Notes: a model not told the origin generated them from the sequence alone. Shown: positions 8,184-17,334, numbered from the stretch's first letter. The stretch is 64,000 nucleotides of DNA from an uncultured Desulfosarcina sp. (GCF_963668215.1 NZ_OY764190.1:4340001-4404000), one strand, 5' to 3'. Made by a program: numbers and translations.

Positions 8184-9415
8184 GACAAACCACCCGAACA
8201 GAGACGTCCGATGATTCCATTCTGGTCGTTGGGGGCGGGGTGGCTGGCATCAGCGCCGCCCTGGACCTGGCCCGGGCCGGCCGCAACGTTCACCTGGTGG
8301 AGCGTGACGGCGAATTGGGCGGACGGACGGCGCGGCTCGACAAACTCTATCCCACGGATCACTGCGGTTTCTGTCCGGTATGGACCGAAGTCCGTCTTTG
8401 CCGGAATCACTCCTGCATCACCGTTCACACCTGGACCACGGTTCAGTCCATAGAACCCGACGACGGCTTTTGGACCGTGGTGCTTCAGCATGCGCCCAAC
8501 GCCATCGATCCTGCTGGCTGCATCTGCTGTGGGCGGTGTGCTCCGGCATGTTCGGAAGATGCCGTGGCGATGACCGCACCGCATGTCTATCCGCCGGCGT
8601 TTCGGATCGATGCGACGCGTTGTACAGGCTGCGGCGACTGTATCAAGGCCTGCCCCACCGGCGCCATCGATCTTAAACGGCAACCCGAAGACCGGCGAAT
8701 CCGGGTTCAAGGTGTGATTTGGGCCACGGGTTTCGAGGTGGCCGATCTATCGGCAGCTTCGGCGGCGGCTCCGGAATTAGGCGCCGGCAGCCATGCGGAC
8801 ATCATGGACGCGATGGCCTTTGAAACATGGATCGCCGAAGCCGGCCCCAACCGGGGGCAGGTTCGCTGTCACGACGGCCGACCGGCCGGGCAGGTGGCGT
8901 TCATCCAGTGTGCCGGGGCGCGTGATCGGCGCTCGCAGCCCCAGTGCAGTATGGTCTGCTGCATGCATGCCCTCAAGCAGGCCCGCTGGGTCCGGCGCCG
9001 CAATCCCGATGTTCGCTGCGTGATTTTTTACACCGATTTGCGGACCGAGGGGCGCGGGTACGAGACCTATTACCGCGATGAGGCACTGGCCGAAGGCATA
9101 GAGCTGGTCCGCGGCCGGCCGGGTTTGGTGCATCCGCTTCCCGGCGGAGACGGTATCGCCGTGAAATACGAAAACACGCTTACCCGGACGCCGGCCATGG
9201 AACGCTTCGATCTGGTGGTGCTCAACGGCGGCCTGCGGCCCGGTTCAACCTGCAACGGTTCGGCCCCCGGCGACATGACCATCGATTTCGTGGCGGATGA
9301 CAAGGCCCGGAACGCACGCAGCTGCGGCTTCTGCAAAGCGCCGGCCGATGTGGAAACCGCGGCCGTCCAGGGATCGGCGGCAGCCATGGAAACACTGACG
9401 GAGGTGCTCCGATGA
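8180..9415 (+). CDS. HdrA-like flavoprotein with ferredoxin insert (short form)
   Basis: A 411-residue FAD protein of the HdrA/QmoA family. It opens directly with the FAD-binding Rossmann motif ILVVGGGVAGISAALDLARAG (residues 14-34) and lacks the N-terminal domain of full HdrA. A cysteine segment CGFCPVW...CRNHSC follows, then two 4Fe-4S sets (CICCGRCAPAC and CTGCGDCIKAC). The C-terminal CGFCKAP...ETAAVQGSAAA is typical of HdrA. It overlaps both neighbours by four bases (ATGA), so translation is probably coupled. As half of a tandem HdrA pair it may form the flavin branch point with the next gene product. Confidence 0.87.
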   Translation: MRQTTRTETSDDSILVVGGGVAGISAALDLARAGRNVHLVERDGELGGRTARLDKLYPTDHCGFCPVWTEVRLCRNHSCITVHTWTTVQSIEPDDGFWTVVLQHAPNAIDPAGCICCGRCAPACSEDAVAMTAPHVYPPAFRIDATRCTGCGDCIKACPTGAIDLKRQPEDRRIRVQGVIWATGFEVADLSAASAAAPELGAGSHADIMDAMAFETWIAEAGPNRGQVRCHDGRPAGQVAFIQCAGARDRRSQPQCSMVCCMHALKQARWVRRRNPDVRCVIFYTDLRTEGRGYETYYRDEALAEGIELVRGRPGLVHPLPGGDGIAVKYENTLTRTPAMERFDLVVLNGGLRPGSTCNGSAPGDMTIDFVADDKARNARSCGFCKAPADVETAAVQGSAAAMETLTEVLR

Positions 9416-11157
9416 CCTCCTTAACGACCATTGACTGTCTGCTGTGCCGCTGTCACGGAGAGATCGACGGCGTCATGGATTTTGACCGGCTGCAACGGCA
9501 GCTGGCCGATGATTGCCAGGTGGGCAGTGTCCAAGTCCGTGACGCGCTCTGCCTCGGCGATGCTCTGACCCAAATCGCCCAACGCATGCGGGCGGACGAC
9601 GGAAAAAGACTCTTGATTGCCGGCTGCTCCGCCCTGGCCCGGGGCGATGACTTGCTTGCCCGTCTCGAAAGCGAGGGAATCGATCCGACCAGAGTGATGG
9701 TCACCGACATCCGCGAGGGCTGCGCCTGGATACATGCGGATCGGCCGGACGAAGCCACCATCAAGGCCGCGAGCCTGATTCGTATGGGAATTGCCGCACT
9801 GCACCACCGCGAAGCCTCTCCGGAGGTTGACATCGAGGTTTGCCCGCACGTGCTGGTGATTGGCGGTGGGCCTGCCGGGATGGCCGCGGCGGCAGCCATT
9901 GGACGCGCTGGCGTTCCAGTGGCCCTGGTGGAGGCAACCGGAAAACTGGGCGGCATGCTGAACACCCTTTCGCGGGTGGCGCCGGGTGACCGGGGGCCGG
10001 AAGAGATTCTGGAACCGCTGGCCACAGCAATCCAGGAAAATCCCGACATCCAGGTGCATTTGCGCACCAAGGTGGCCCGGATCGAGGGGAGTACCGGAAA
10101 TTTTAAAGCGCTCCTGACTGGCAAGAACGGGGACACGCCGCTCACGACCGGGGCCGTTATCGTGGCAACGGGAGCAAAACCCCTGCTGCCCCGTGATGCA
10201 TACCGTTACGGGCAACTGGCAGGGGTGATCAGCGGCATGGAGATGGAAAAGGGCTTTAAAGACGGTCGCATGGTCAGTGGGAAGACCGTTTTTATCCAGT
10301 GCGTGGGCGTCAGAAATCCGGACCGGTCCTATTGTTCAGCGGTCTGTTGCCCCGCGGCCCTGAAAAACGCCATCCGCCTCAAGACGGCCGACCCCCTCAA
10401 TGCGGTGACGATCCTGAATCGCGACATCATGAGTCCCGGACGCCAGTTGGAAGCTTTGTACCGGCAGGCAACGGCGATGGGGGTCGAGTTTTACCGCTTT
10501 GCTCCGGATGATCCGCCCCGAATCGAGGGCCAGGACCGGGTGACCGGGGTAAGGGTCGCCGATGTCCTGTCCGGCCGGGAGCGCTGGATTGAAGCGGACC
10601 GTATCGTGCTCAGCACCCCCTTTGAACCCCGGGAGAACCCGGTCATTCCTTTCCCTGCGGACCGCCACGGCTTCTACCGGGTACAGCCCTTTTTGCATAC
10701 CGTCGAAACCACTGCGCCGGGCCTGTTTGTCTGCGGTACCGCGCGTTGGCCGGTGCTGATCGATGGCGCCCTTGCCCAGGGCCGGGCCGCGGCGATCAAA
10801 GCCTTGCATCTGGCTTCACGCCCAACCCGCAAGGCTTCCCGATTGATCGGATTTCAAAGGAGCCGCATGGGCTGCGCACGGATAGCGCAGGAAACCTGCA
10901 CTGGTTGCGGCAATTGCGTGACGGCCTGTCCTTTTGACGCCTGCCGTCTGGAAAAAACGGAAAACGGCCTGCGCGCGGCGGTGGATCCGGTACGCTGCAT
11001 GGGCTGTGGCAGTTGTACCACCGTCTGCCCCAATCAAAGTGCCGTTATTCCCGAAATGACGCCCATTACGATAGCCCGTGTGGTTGAGAGCGCTTTTGCC
11101 GAAAGCCGGGTTCCACGTCTTTGCTTGGGTACAGAAGGGAGCATTGCCAACCCATGA
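9412..11157 (+). CDS. hdrA: HdrA-like electron-bifurcating flavoprotein (full length)
   Basis: A 581-residue HdrA. Residues about 1-135 form the N-terminal HdrA domain (CLLCRCHG, IREGCAWIH), followed by the FAD Rossmann motif VLVIGGGPAGMAAAAAIG (about 145-162), and at the end two 4Fe-4S sites CTGCGNCVTAC and CMGCGSCTTVC. HdrA proteins can bifurcate or confurcate electrons at the flavin between a high-potential acceptor and ferredoxin. Coupled by ATGA overlaps to the short HdrA before it and the MvhD-like gene after it. Whether this one bifurcates cannot be read from sequence. Confidence 0.9.
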   Translation: MTSLTTIDCLLCRCHGEIDGVMDFDRLQRQLADDCQVGSVQVRDALCLGDALTQIAQRMRADDGKRLLIAGCSALARGDDLLARLESEGIDPTRVMVTDIREGCAWIHADRPDEATIKAASLIRMGIAALHHREASPEVDIEVCPHVLVIGGGPAGMAAAAAIGRAGVPVALVEATGKLGGMLNTLSRVAPGDRGPEEILEPLATAIQENPDIQVHLRTKVARIEGSTGNFKALLTGKNGDTPLTTGAVIVATGAKPLLPRDAYRYGQLAGVISGMEMEKGFKDGRMVSGKTVFIQCVGVRNPDRSYCSAVCCPAALKNAIRLKTADPLNAVTILNRDIMSPGRQLEALYRQATAMGVEFYRFAPDDPPRIEGQDRVTGVRVADVLSGRERWIEADRIVLSTPFEPRENPVIPFPADRHGFYRVQPFLHTVETTAPGLFVCGTARWPVLIDGALAQGRAAAIKALHLASRPTRKASRLIGFQRSRMGCARIAQETCTGCGNCVTACPFDACRLEKTENGLRAAVDPVRCMGCGSCTTVCPNQSAVIPEMTPITIARVVESAFAESRVPRLCLGTEGSIANP

Positions 11158-11642
11158 CGACTTGTGCCCCAGAGAAAACGACGCAGGACCGGGAGGGTGA
11201 CGTCGCCGCTCCGAAAATCCTGGTTTTTTCCTGCAGGTGGTGTGCCGGCATCGGCGCGGACGATGCCGGACGGCAGCGGTTGCCGATGCCGCCGGGTTTC
11301 CGCTGCGTATCCATGGAATGCGCCGCCGGGATCGATCCGGACATCGTCCTCAAAGCCTTTTCCGCCGGGGCCGAAGGGGTTGCGGTTCTCGGCTGCCATC
11401 TGGACGGCTGCCGTTACAACCAGGCCAATCATTCGGCGGCCAAGCGCATGGAGATGCTCGCCACCCTGCTGGAAACCGTGGGAATCGGTGCGGACCGGTT
11501 GCTGACCAGTTTCGGGACCGCCCATGAAGGACACCAGTTCGCCGAACTGATGCGCCGCTTCTCTCTGAAAATCGCGGCCATGCCCTCACTGACGCGAAGG
11601 GACTCGGCGGATGCTACGGGAGGTTGTGCCGATGACGACTGA
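11154..11642 (+). CDS. MvhD-like hydrogenase iron-sulfur subunit
   Basis: A 162-residue MvhD/FlpD-family protein that passes electrons to HdrA via a 2Fe-2S cluster. The family marks are FSCRWCAG (residues about 26-33), MECAAGIDPDIVLKAF and VLGCHLDGCRYNQAN. Residues 1-20 are a short non-conserved lead. The ATG at 11154 overlaps the stop of hdrA, supporting this start. In known complexes MvhD links HdrA to a hydrogenase or formate dehydrogenase; here the FdhA-like gene lies two genes on, so formate is the likely partner. The C-terminal 30 residues are unusual and variable. Confidence 0.88.
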   Translation: MTTCAPEKTTQDREGDVAAPKILVFSCRWCAGIGADDAGRQRLPMPPGFRCVSMECAAGIDPDIVLKAFSAGAEGVAVLGCHLDGCRYNQANHSAAKRMEMLATLLETVGIGADRLLTSFGTAHEGHQFAELMRRFSLKIAAMPSLTRRDSADATGGCADDD

Positions 11643-12492
11643 TACGGTCCGCGATATTGCCCGGGACCTGCTTGTGCGCAAAGCGGTCGACGGCGTCCTG
11701 GGGCTTGCAGAGGATGAAACCGGTGTTTCACCCCGGGTTTTCGATATCCCTGAAACGATGGATGCATTGGTGCTGGAACCCAAATGGGTTTTGTCCAAGA
11801 TAGCGGTGTCCGTAATGTCCCGGGCCCCGCAAGACTACCGGTTGGCGGTGGTGTGCCGGGGATGCGACGAACGCGCCCTGGTTGAACTGGGAAAGCGCAA
11901 CCGTATCGATTTTACAAGGTTGCACCTGATCGGGGTGGCCTGCTCCGATGCCCAGGCCCAACAATGCCTGTGCCAACAGCCCTGGCCGTCCCGGGTGGAC
12001 GCGGGCGAAAAGGTGCCCGGTGTCGATTTGTCGCAAAACGACAGGGTCCGGCAATACCTGGGTGCGGATCGACCCGCCCGGCTCGAGCAATGGCGGGAGG
12101 CGTTCTCCCGCTGCATCAAGTGCTATGGCTGCCGGAATGCCTGCCCGGTGTGCAACTGCGACACCTGCAAACTGGAGGACCGCGCATGGGCGGGGCAGGG
12201 CGAAATCGCTCCGGACATGCTCACTTTCCATCTGATGCGATCCATGCATGTCGCCGATGCCTGTGTGGCCTGCGGCGCCTGCCAGGATGCCTGCCCGGTG
12301 GGCATCCCGTTGATGCTTCTGCAGCTCCCCCTGCGAAACGCGCTGCGCCACAGCTATGGGTACGAGGCCGGGGCGGAGCCGGAACGGCTGTCGCCGCTGC
12401 TTTCCAACTATATCGATGAGCCGTCGCAAGGAATTTCCATTCCCGACTGGACCGATTCCCTTGAGGAAAAACCATGGGACCTGATTTCGTAA
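11632..12492 (+). CDS. 4Fe-4S dicluster electron-transfer protein, FdhB/FrhB-like
   Basis: A 286-residue protein with two C-terminal 4Fe-4S sites (CIKCYGCRNAC with an adjacent CNCDTC, and CVACGACQDAC). The N-terminal half carries VVCRGCDERALVELGKRN and a LIGVACSDAQ segment, seen in F420-hydrogenase/formate-dehydrogenase beta-like proteins. The start at 11632 is preceded by GGGAGG at 8 bases; an ATG at 11611 lacks this. It overlaps mvhD upstream and the FdhA-like gene downstream, so it probably bridges the formate-dehydrogenase subunit and the Hdr module. A flavin site is not obvious. Confidence 0.78.
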   Translation: MTTDTVRDIARDLLVRKAVDGVLGLAEDETGVSPRVFDIPETMDALVLEPKWVLSKIAVSVMSRAPQDYRLAVVCRGCDERALVELGKRNRIDFTRLHLIGVACSDAQAQQCLCQQPWPSRVDAGEKVPGVDLSQNDRVRQYLGADRPARLEQWREAFSRCIKCYGCRNACPVCNCDTCKLEDRAWAGQGEIAPDMLTFHLMRSMHVADACVACGACQDACPVGIPLMLLQLPLRNALRHSYGYEAGAEPERLSPLLSNYIDEPSQGISIPDWTDSLEEKPWDLIS

Positions 12493-14522
12493 AAACCATC
12501 TGCCCCTATTGCGGTACCGGCTGCGGCATCATTCTGGCCGTGCGCGACGGTCGTGTGGTGGGGTGTTATCCGGACCGGGGGCATCCCGTTTCCAAGGGCG
12601 CCTTGTGTATCAAAGGCTGGGCTGCCGCGGAATTTATTCACCACCCGGAAAGGCTGACCGCGCCCCTGTTGAAAAAGGCCGGTCGCTTTCATGAAATATC
12701 CTGGGACGAAGCCATCGACGTGCTGGTCACTCGGCTGAAAGAGACCGTTGACCGTCACGGCCCACAGGCGGTGGGCGGGCTCTGTTCGGCCCGTTGCACC
12801 AACGAGGAAAATTACCTGTTCCAGAAGCTGATTCGCATGGGACTGGGCTCCAACAACGTGGATCACTGTGCGCGCCTTTGCCACGGTCCTACCGTGGCGG
12901 CCATGGGACACGCCCTGGGCAGCGGCGCCATGACCAATACTATCGCGGATTTCGCCGGAACCGACTTTATCCTGGCCATCGGGTCCAATGCCGCCGAAAC
13001 CTTTCCCGTTGCCATGGGTGAACTGTACCGGGCCCGGGAAAAAGGCGCCAAGCTGGTGGTAATCGACCCCCGGACCACGGAAATGGCCAAAAACGCCGAT
13101 CTCCATTTGCCGCTCAGGCCCGGAACCGACATCCCCCTGCTCAGCGGCATGATGCATCATATCCTGTCCAGCGGACTGGCAAATACAGCCTTTATCGAGC
13201 AGCGCACCGAAGGGTACGCCGAGTTGTCTACTTATCTGGACGATTGGCCGCCGGAAAAGGCTGCAGCGATTTGCGGTGTGGCACCGGAGTTGATCCGGCA
13301 GGTAGCCGAAGACTACGCGAAATCGCCCTCGGCCATGATCGTTTTCTGCATGGGCATCACCCAGCATGTGTGCGGCACCGCCAATGTGTTTGCGGTGTGT
13401 GATCTGGCGCTGATGTGCGGCCACGTGGGGAGCCCTGATTCCGGAATCTGCCCGTTGCGGGGGCAATGCAATGTCCAGGGCGCCTGCGACATGGGAGGGC
13501 TGCCCAACGTGTTGCCCGGATACCAGAAGGTGGACGATGAACAGGTGCGGGCCCGTTTCGGCGCGCATTGGGGCGTTTCGCTTCCGGAAGAACCCGGACT
13601 GACCGTGACCGGGGCCATGTCCGCTGCTGAAAGCCCGATCCGGGCGGCTTATATCATGGGCGAGAACCCGGTGATGAGCGACCCCGATAGCCGGCATACC
13701 GTCGAATTCCTCGAGAGCCTCGATTTTTTGGCGGTCCAGGACATCTTTCACACCGATACCACCCGCCTGGCCGATTTGGTCCTGCCGGCGGCCTGTTTCG
13801 CCGAGAAGGACGGGACCTTCACCAATACCGAGAGACGGGTGCAGCGCCTTAGAAAAGCGATCAACCCGCCGGGATCGGCCCTGGATGACCTGACGATCCT
13901 GTGCCGCGTGGGACAGGCCATGGGGCTGGATTTCAATTCCGCCGACAGCGCTGCGGTGATGGACGAGATCGCATCCCTGACGCCGTCCTATGGCGGTATC
14001 CATTACGGTCGGCTGCGGTCAGAGGGCCTGCAGTGGCCCTGCCCGAATGACGACCATCCGGGAACGCCGGTACTGCACCAGCAGCAATTTTCACGGGGCC
14101 TGGGCCTGTTCGTCGTGCCCGAATACCAACCGCCCCGGGAGATGCCGGACGAAAGCTATCCGCTGGTGCTGATCACCGGACGGATGTTCTGTCATTATCA
14201 CACCGGTACCATGACCCGTCGCTCTCCTTCGCTCCACCGCGAGGTGGACCGGCCCTTTGTGGAGGTCAATCCGCAGGATGCAGCGCGCCGGGGGATCCAT
14301 GACGGGGACTGCATCCGGGTAGAAACGCGACGCGGCGCCATATCGACCACGGCCCGGGTAGTGCCGAAGGTAAGCGAGGGGACCGTGTTCGCGGCCTTTC
14401 ATTTTCACGAGGCAGCGGCCGATGTGCTGACCAACAATGCGCTGGATCCGGTTTCCAATGTGCCTGAATTCAAGGCCTGTGCGGCCGAGATCGCAAGAGA
14501 AGACGGATGTCCGAATCGATAA
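12474..14522 (+). CDS. Formate dehydrogenase-like molybdopterin catalytic subunit
   Basis: A 682-residue bis-MGD oxidoreductase of the FdhA/FdhF type. The N-terminal 4Fe-4S motif is CPYCGTGC...GALCIKG. The active-site region reads NVDHCARLCHGPTV, with the metal-ligand position occupied by Cys136 (TGC at 12879-12881) rather than selenocysteine, followed by the expected His. RVVPKVSEGTVFAAFHFH and the final NALDPVSNVPEFKACA are typical C-terminal pterin-binding segments. The length is that of the short, cytoplasmic FdhF class, without a Tat signal. It overlaps both neighbours. Formate oxidation or CO2 reduction coupled to the Hdr module is the best guess; another molybdopterin substrate is possible. 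Confidence 0.87.
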   Translation: MGPDFVKTICPYCGTGCGIILAVRDGRVVGCYPDRGHPVSKGALCIKGWAAAEFIHHPERLTAPLLKKAGRFHEISWDEAIDVLVTRLKETVDRHGPQAVGGLCSARCTNEENYLFQKLIRMGLGSNNVDHCARLCHGPTVAAMGHALGSGAMTNTIADFAGTDFILAIGSNAAETFPVAMGELYRAREKGAKLVVIDPRTTEMAKNADLHLPLRPGTDIPLLSGMMHHILSSGLANTAFIEQRTEGYAELSTYLDDWPPEKAAAICGVAPELIRQVAEDYAKSPSAMIVFCMGITQHVCGTANVFAVCDLALMCGHVGSPDSGICPLRGQCNVQGACDMGGLPNVLPGYQKVDDEQVRARFGAHWGVSLPEEPGLTVTGAMSAAESPIRAAYIMGENPVMSDPDSRHTVEFLESLDFLAVQDIFHTDTTRLADLVLPAACFAEKDGTFTNTERRVQRLRKAINPPGSALDDLTILCRVGQAMGLDFNSADSAAVMDEIASLTPSYGGIHYGRLRSEGLQWPCPNDDHPGTPVLHQQQFSRGLGLFVVPEYQPPREMPDESYPLVLITGRMFCHYHTGTMTRRSPSLHREVDRPFVEVNPQDAARRGIHDGDCIRVETRRGAISTTARVVPKVSEGTVFAAFHFHEAAADVLTNNALDPVSNVPEFKACAAEIAREDGCPNR

Positions 14523-14968
14523 AAAAAAGGCTGGAAGAGGTTTTGACGGCTGCAGGCGCCTGTGGTTGTGTGGAATGCGGCAAATGCGTGGCGGTCTGCC
14601 CGATGGTCGAAATGTACGCCGATTTTGGCTGGGAAATGTCTCCCCGGGGAATGATCCGCCGGGCCCTGACGGACGATGCAGATGCGCTCCTTCAGGATCC
14701 CGCGATCTGGTATTGCACCGGTTGCAATGCCGGCACCCGGGTTTGCCCGGAAGGGGTCAGCTGTCGGGATTTGATTCAGGGGCTGCGGCAGTTGGCCATT
14801 GAAGCAGGGATGGCGTCCCGGATCCGAAACTGCGTGATCTGCGGCGCACCCTTTGCCTCTTTGCCGGTGGATGATTTTGTACGCAAGCGCCTGAATGGCA
14901 AGACCGGAAATTATCTGGAAACCTGTTCCGCATGCCGGCAGCGCCGGTATGCGCAAAGAAACGCCTGA
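14507..14968 (+). CDS. HdrC-like 4Fe-4S protein
   Basis: A 153-residue HdrC-type protein, which normally wires HdrA to HdrB. It has one clear cluster CVECGKCVAVC and a second CTGCNAGTRVCPEG, plus the HdrC pattern SPRGMIRRAL and a C-terminal pair of CxxC-like motifs (CVICG, CSACR). The start overlaps the previous gene by 16 bases. There is no HdrB (CCG-domain) gene beside it, so it is probably an electron wire to the NapH-like membrane protein rather than part of a heterodisulfide reductase. Confidence 0.82.
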   Translation: MSESIKKRLEEVLTAAGACGCVECGKCVAVCPMVEMYADFGWEMSPRGMIRRALTDDADALLQDPAIWYCTGCNAGTRVCPEGVSCRDLIQGLRQLAIEAGMASRIRNCVICGAPFASLPVDDFVRKRLNGKTGNYLETCSACRQRRYAQRNA

Positions 14969-15013
14969 GCCTTCGGGCCGGGACGTGTTCAAATTTAACA
15001 CGGCAGGATTTCT

Positions 15014-16345
15014 ATGCTGGATACACAAGATCGATCCGAAATGGCAGTTACCATGGCCGAATTGCACCCGCAGCCCCTAAAAGGGAAATCGCCCCGCCGG
15101 CCTCCCGTGATTCTATTTGATCCGACCCGTTGCACGGGTTGCGGCGAATGCGAAACCGCCTGCGCCAACAGGCGTCCCCTGGACGGCACCCCGGCGATCG
15201 CGGCCATTCGCGTGCTCAAACGGGAGCAGGACGGGGAAAACTTTGCCATATACTGCCAGCACTGCCGGGAGCCGCTTTGCATTGCGGTCTGCCCTGTCCA
15301 TGCCATCACAAAAGGAGATGACGGGATTGTCCGCATCGACCGGCGTCTTTGCACGGACTGCGGGCTATGTGCGCTGGCCTGTCCGGAATCGGCGCCCCTG
15401 AAGGACCCGGAGACCGGCAGGATTGCAAAGTGCGATCTTTGCGACGGGGAGGACCCGGCATGTGTCAAGCAGTGTCCGGAAAAGGCCCTGATACTGACCC
15501 GGGGAAAGAGGTTCGGCTGGATCAAACTGTTGCGCTGGCCGGTTCAGGCCCTGGCCTTCTTCCTGCTGGTAATGGTTTTTATCGGCACCTTTTGTTACTT
15601 CAGGGCCGGTTCGGTCAGCCTGGAGTGCCCGGCCGGTTTTCTCCAGCATCTGGCGGCATCCAAGACGTTGTGGCTGACCGGTCTTGGATCGGCGGCGGTC
15701 CTCATGGGACTGACCCTGCTGCTGGGACGCTTCTTTTGCGGCTGGATCTGTCCATTCGGATTCCTGCTCGATCTGGTGGGCAAGATTACGCCGAAATTCG
15801 GGCTTCCCCGATTTATCAAAAACCGTATGATCAAGTACGGTGTGCTGGCCGGCGCGGTCGGCACCAGCGCCGGTCTAGGATTCCAGCCCTTTTGTACGGT
15901 CTGCCCCATTGGCAGCCTGTGCCGCTCCTATGGCCCCAATGGCCTTCTCACGGGAGCCCAGATGGCGATTTTCCCGGCCGTCGCCGCCCTCGAGGTTGGC
16001 GAGCGCCGAAGCTGGTGCCGGTATTTTTGCCCGGTGGGCGCCGTTCTGGCCCTGGCCGCGCGCATCGGACTGATCAAGATTGTTATCGGCGCCCGGCAGT
16101 GTAAAAAGTTTTCCTGCATGCGCTGCGCCGATATCTGCCCCACCGGCATTATCGACCGCGAGGCATTGCGGGAGGGAATTTCCCCGAAAATTCCCATGGC
16201 CGAGTGCATCATGTGCCTGCGCTGCGTGGACCAGTGCCCCTATGGCGCGGCAAAAATCCGTTTCCGCTGGCAGAAGACGGCTCCCGGAGACAAGGTCATT
16301 TCGAAAGTGCCGCATCAAACGTTCGAGAAAGAGGTTCAATCATAA
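15014..16345 (+). CDS. NapH-like membrane polyferredoxin fused to an N-terminal ferredoxin
   Basis: A 443-residue fusion. Residues about 35-165 form a HycB/DmsB-like ferredoxin with multiple Cys sets (CTGCGECETAC, CQHCREPLCIAVC, CTDCGLCALAC, CDLCDGEDPACVKQC). Then come a NapH-type membrane part with hydrophobic helices near 175-195 and 215-235, the FCGWICPFG and RYFCPVGAVLA motifs of the family, and C-terminal CMRCADIC and CIMCLRCVDQC clusters. NapH-like proteins exchange electrons with the quinone pool. With the NapG-like protein upstream this gives the operon a membrane connection. The next gene starts within a few codons of the stop. Confidence 0.87.
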   Translation: MLDTQDRSEMAVTMAELHPQPLKGKSPRRPPVILFDPTRCTGCGECETACANRRPLDGTPAIAAIRVLKREQDGENFAIYCQHCREPLCIAVCPVHAITKGDDGIVRIDRRLCTDCGLCALACPESAPLKDPETGRIAKCDLCDGEDPACVKQCPEKALILTRGKRFGWIKLLRWPVQALAFFLLVMVFIGTFCYFRAGSVSLECPAGFLQHLAASKTLWLTGLGSAAVLMGLTLLLGRFFCGWICPFGFLLDLVGKITPKFGLPRFIKNRMIKYGVLAGAVGTSAGLGFQPFCTVCPIGSLCRSYGPNGLLTGAQMAIFPAVAALEVGERRSWCRYFCPVGAVLALAARIGLIKIVIGARQCKKFSCMRCADICPTGIIDREALREGISPKIPMAECIMCLRCVDQCPYGAAKIRFRWQKTAPGDKVISKVPHQTFEKEVQS

Positions 16346-16356
16346 AACAGCATGTA

Positions 16357-17334
16357 TTGACAGACCGTTATCGGCGGCAACTGCGTTATCTACGGGTGTC
16401 GGTTACCGACCGTTGCAATCTGAGGTGCGTCTACTGCGTCCCGGGGACCCCGCAGCCGCGGTTGAAGCACGAGGATATCCTGCGGTACGAAGAGATTCTG
16501 CGGATTGTGCGCGTGGGGGTCAAACTGGGCATCGCCAAGGTGCGTGTCACCGGGGGCGAGCCGCTGGTGCGAAGGGGACTGGTCGGTTTTTTAAAAGAGT
16601 TGACCGCCATGGAAGGGCTGCACGAAGTTACCCTGACCACCAACGGGGTCAGGCTGGAAGAGCAGATCCAGGAGATCCGGCAAGCCGGCATTCGTCGGAT
16701 TAACGTGAGCCTCGACACCCTCAAACCGACGACTTTCATGCGGATCACCCGGCGCAACCGGTTTCGGAAGGTGTGGGCCGGCATCATGGCCGCCTATCGG
16801 GCCGGCTTCGACCCGATCAAGATCAATGTCGTGGTTCTGGAAGGGATAAACGACGGCGAACTGGCCGATCTGGCAGGCATCACCCGAGACTACCCCTTCC
16901 ATGTGCGATTTATCGAATATATGCCCATCGGCCATACAGGGTGCGATTACGGCCGTCAGATTTTCCGTGACGAGATCCTGGAGAGGATCGAAAGGCTGGG
17001 TGCGCTTACGCCGATTCCACACCAGTCGCTGGACGGACCTGCCGAACGCTATCGCCTGGCCGGTGCCCGGGGAGAGATCGGAATCATCAGTGCCATCAGC
17101 CACAATTTCTGCAGCTACTGCAATCGATTGCGGCTGACTGCCAGCGGCCAATTGCGGACCTGTCTGCTTTCCGACGAGGCCATCGATATCATCGGTCCCC
17201 TTCGCAAGGGATGCAGCGACCGCGATCTGGAGCAGATTTTTATCCAAGCGGCCAGTCGCAAGCAGGAGCGGCATCATCTTAACGACATCTGTCGGCAAAG
17301 CGTCGATGACCGCATGTCCGCCATCGGCGGGTAG
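16357..17334 (+). CDS. moaA: GTP 3',8-cyclase, pterin cofactor biosynthesis
   Basis: MoaA makes the first intermediate of the pyranopterin cofactor from GTP using radical SAM chemistry. The N-terminal SAM cluster is CNLRCVYC (C-x3-C-x2-C) and the C-terminal GTP-side cluster is FCSYCNRLRLTASGQLRTC, diagnostic of MoaA. No ATG or GTG fits; the TTG at 16357 gives MTDRYRRQLRYLR, the normal N-terminus. GAGG at 16330 is well placed only for ATC/ATA codons at 16339/16342, so the true start is uncertain. Both AOR and the FdhA-like protein in this operon need this cofactor, which explains its place. Confidence 0.9.
   Translation: MTDRYRRQLRYLRVSVTDRCNLRCVYCVPGTPQPRLKHEDILRYEEILRIVRVGVKLGIAKVRVTGGEPLVRRGLVGFLKELTAMEGLHEVTLTTNGVRLEEQIQEIRQAGIRRINVSLDTLKPTTFMRITRRNRFRKVWAGIMAAYRAGFDPIKINVVVLEGINDGELADLAGITRDYPFHVRFIEYMPIGHTGCDYGRQIFRDEILERIERLGALTPIPHQSLDGPAERYRLAGARGEIGIISAISHNFCSYCNRLRLTASGQLRTCLLSDEAIDIIGPLRKGCSDRDLEQIFIQAASRKQERHHLNDICRQSVDDRMSAIGG

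Noticed and set aside
12408..14003. 531-codon minus-strand open frame across the FdhA-like gene
   Set aside because: Shadow frame; the plus-strand gene has clear motifs and overlapping neighbours.
12474..14522. Selenocysteine formate dehydrogenase
   Set aside because: The active-site codon is TGC (Cys136), not TGA.
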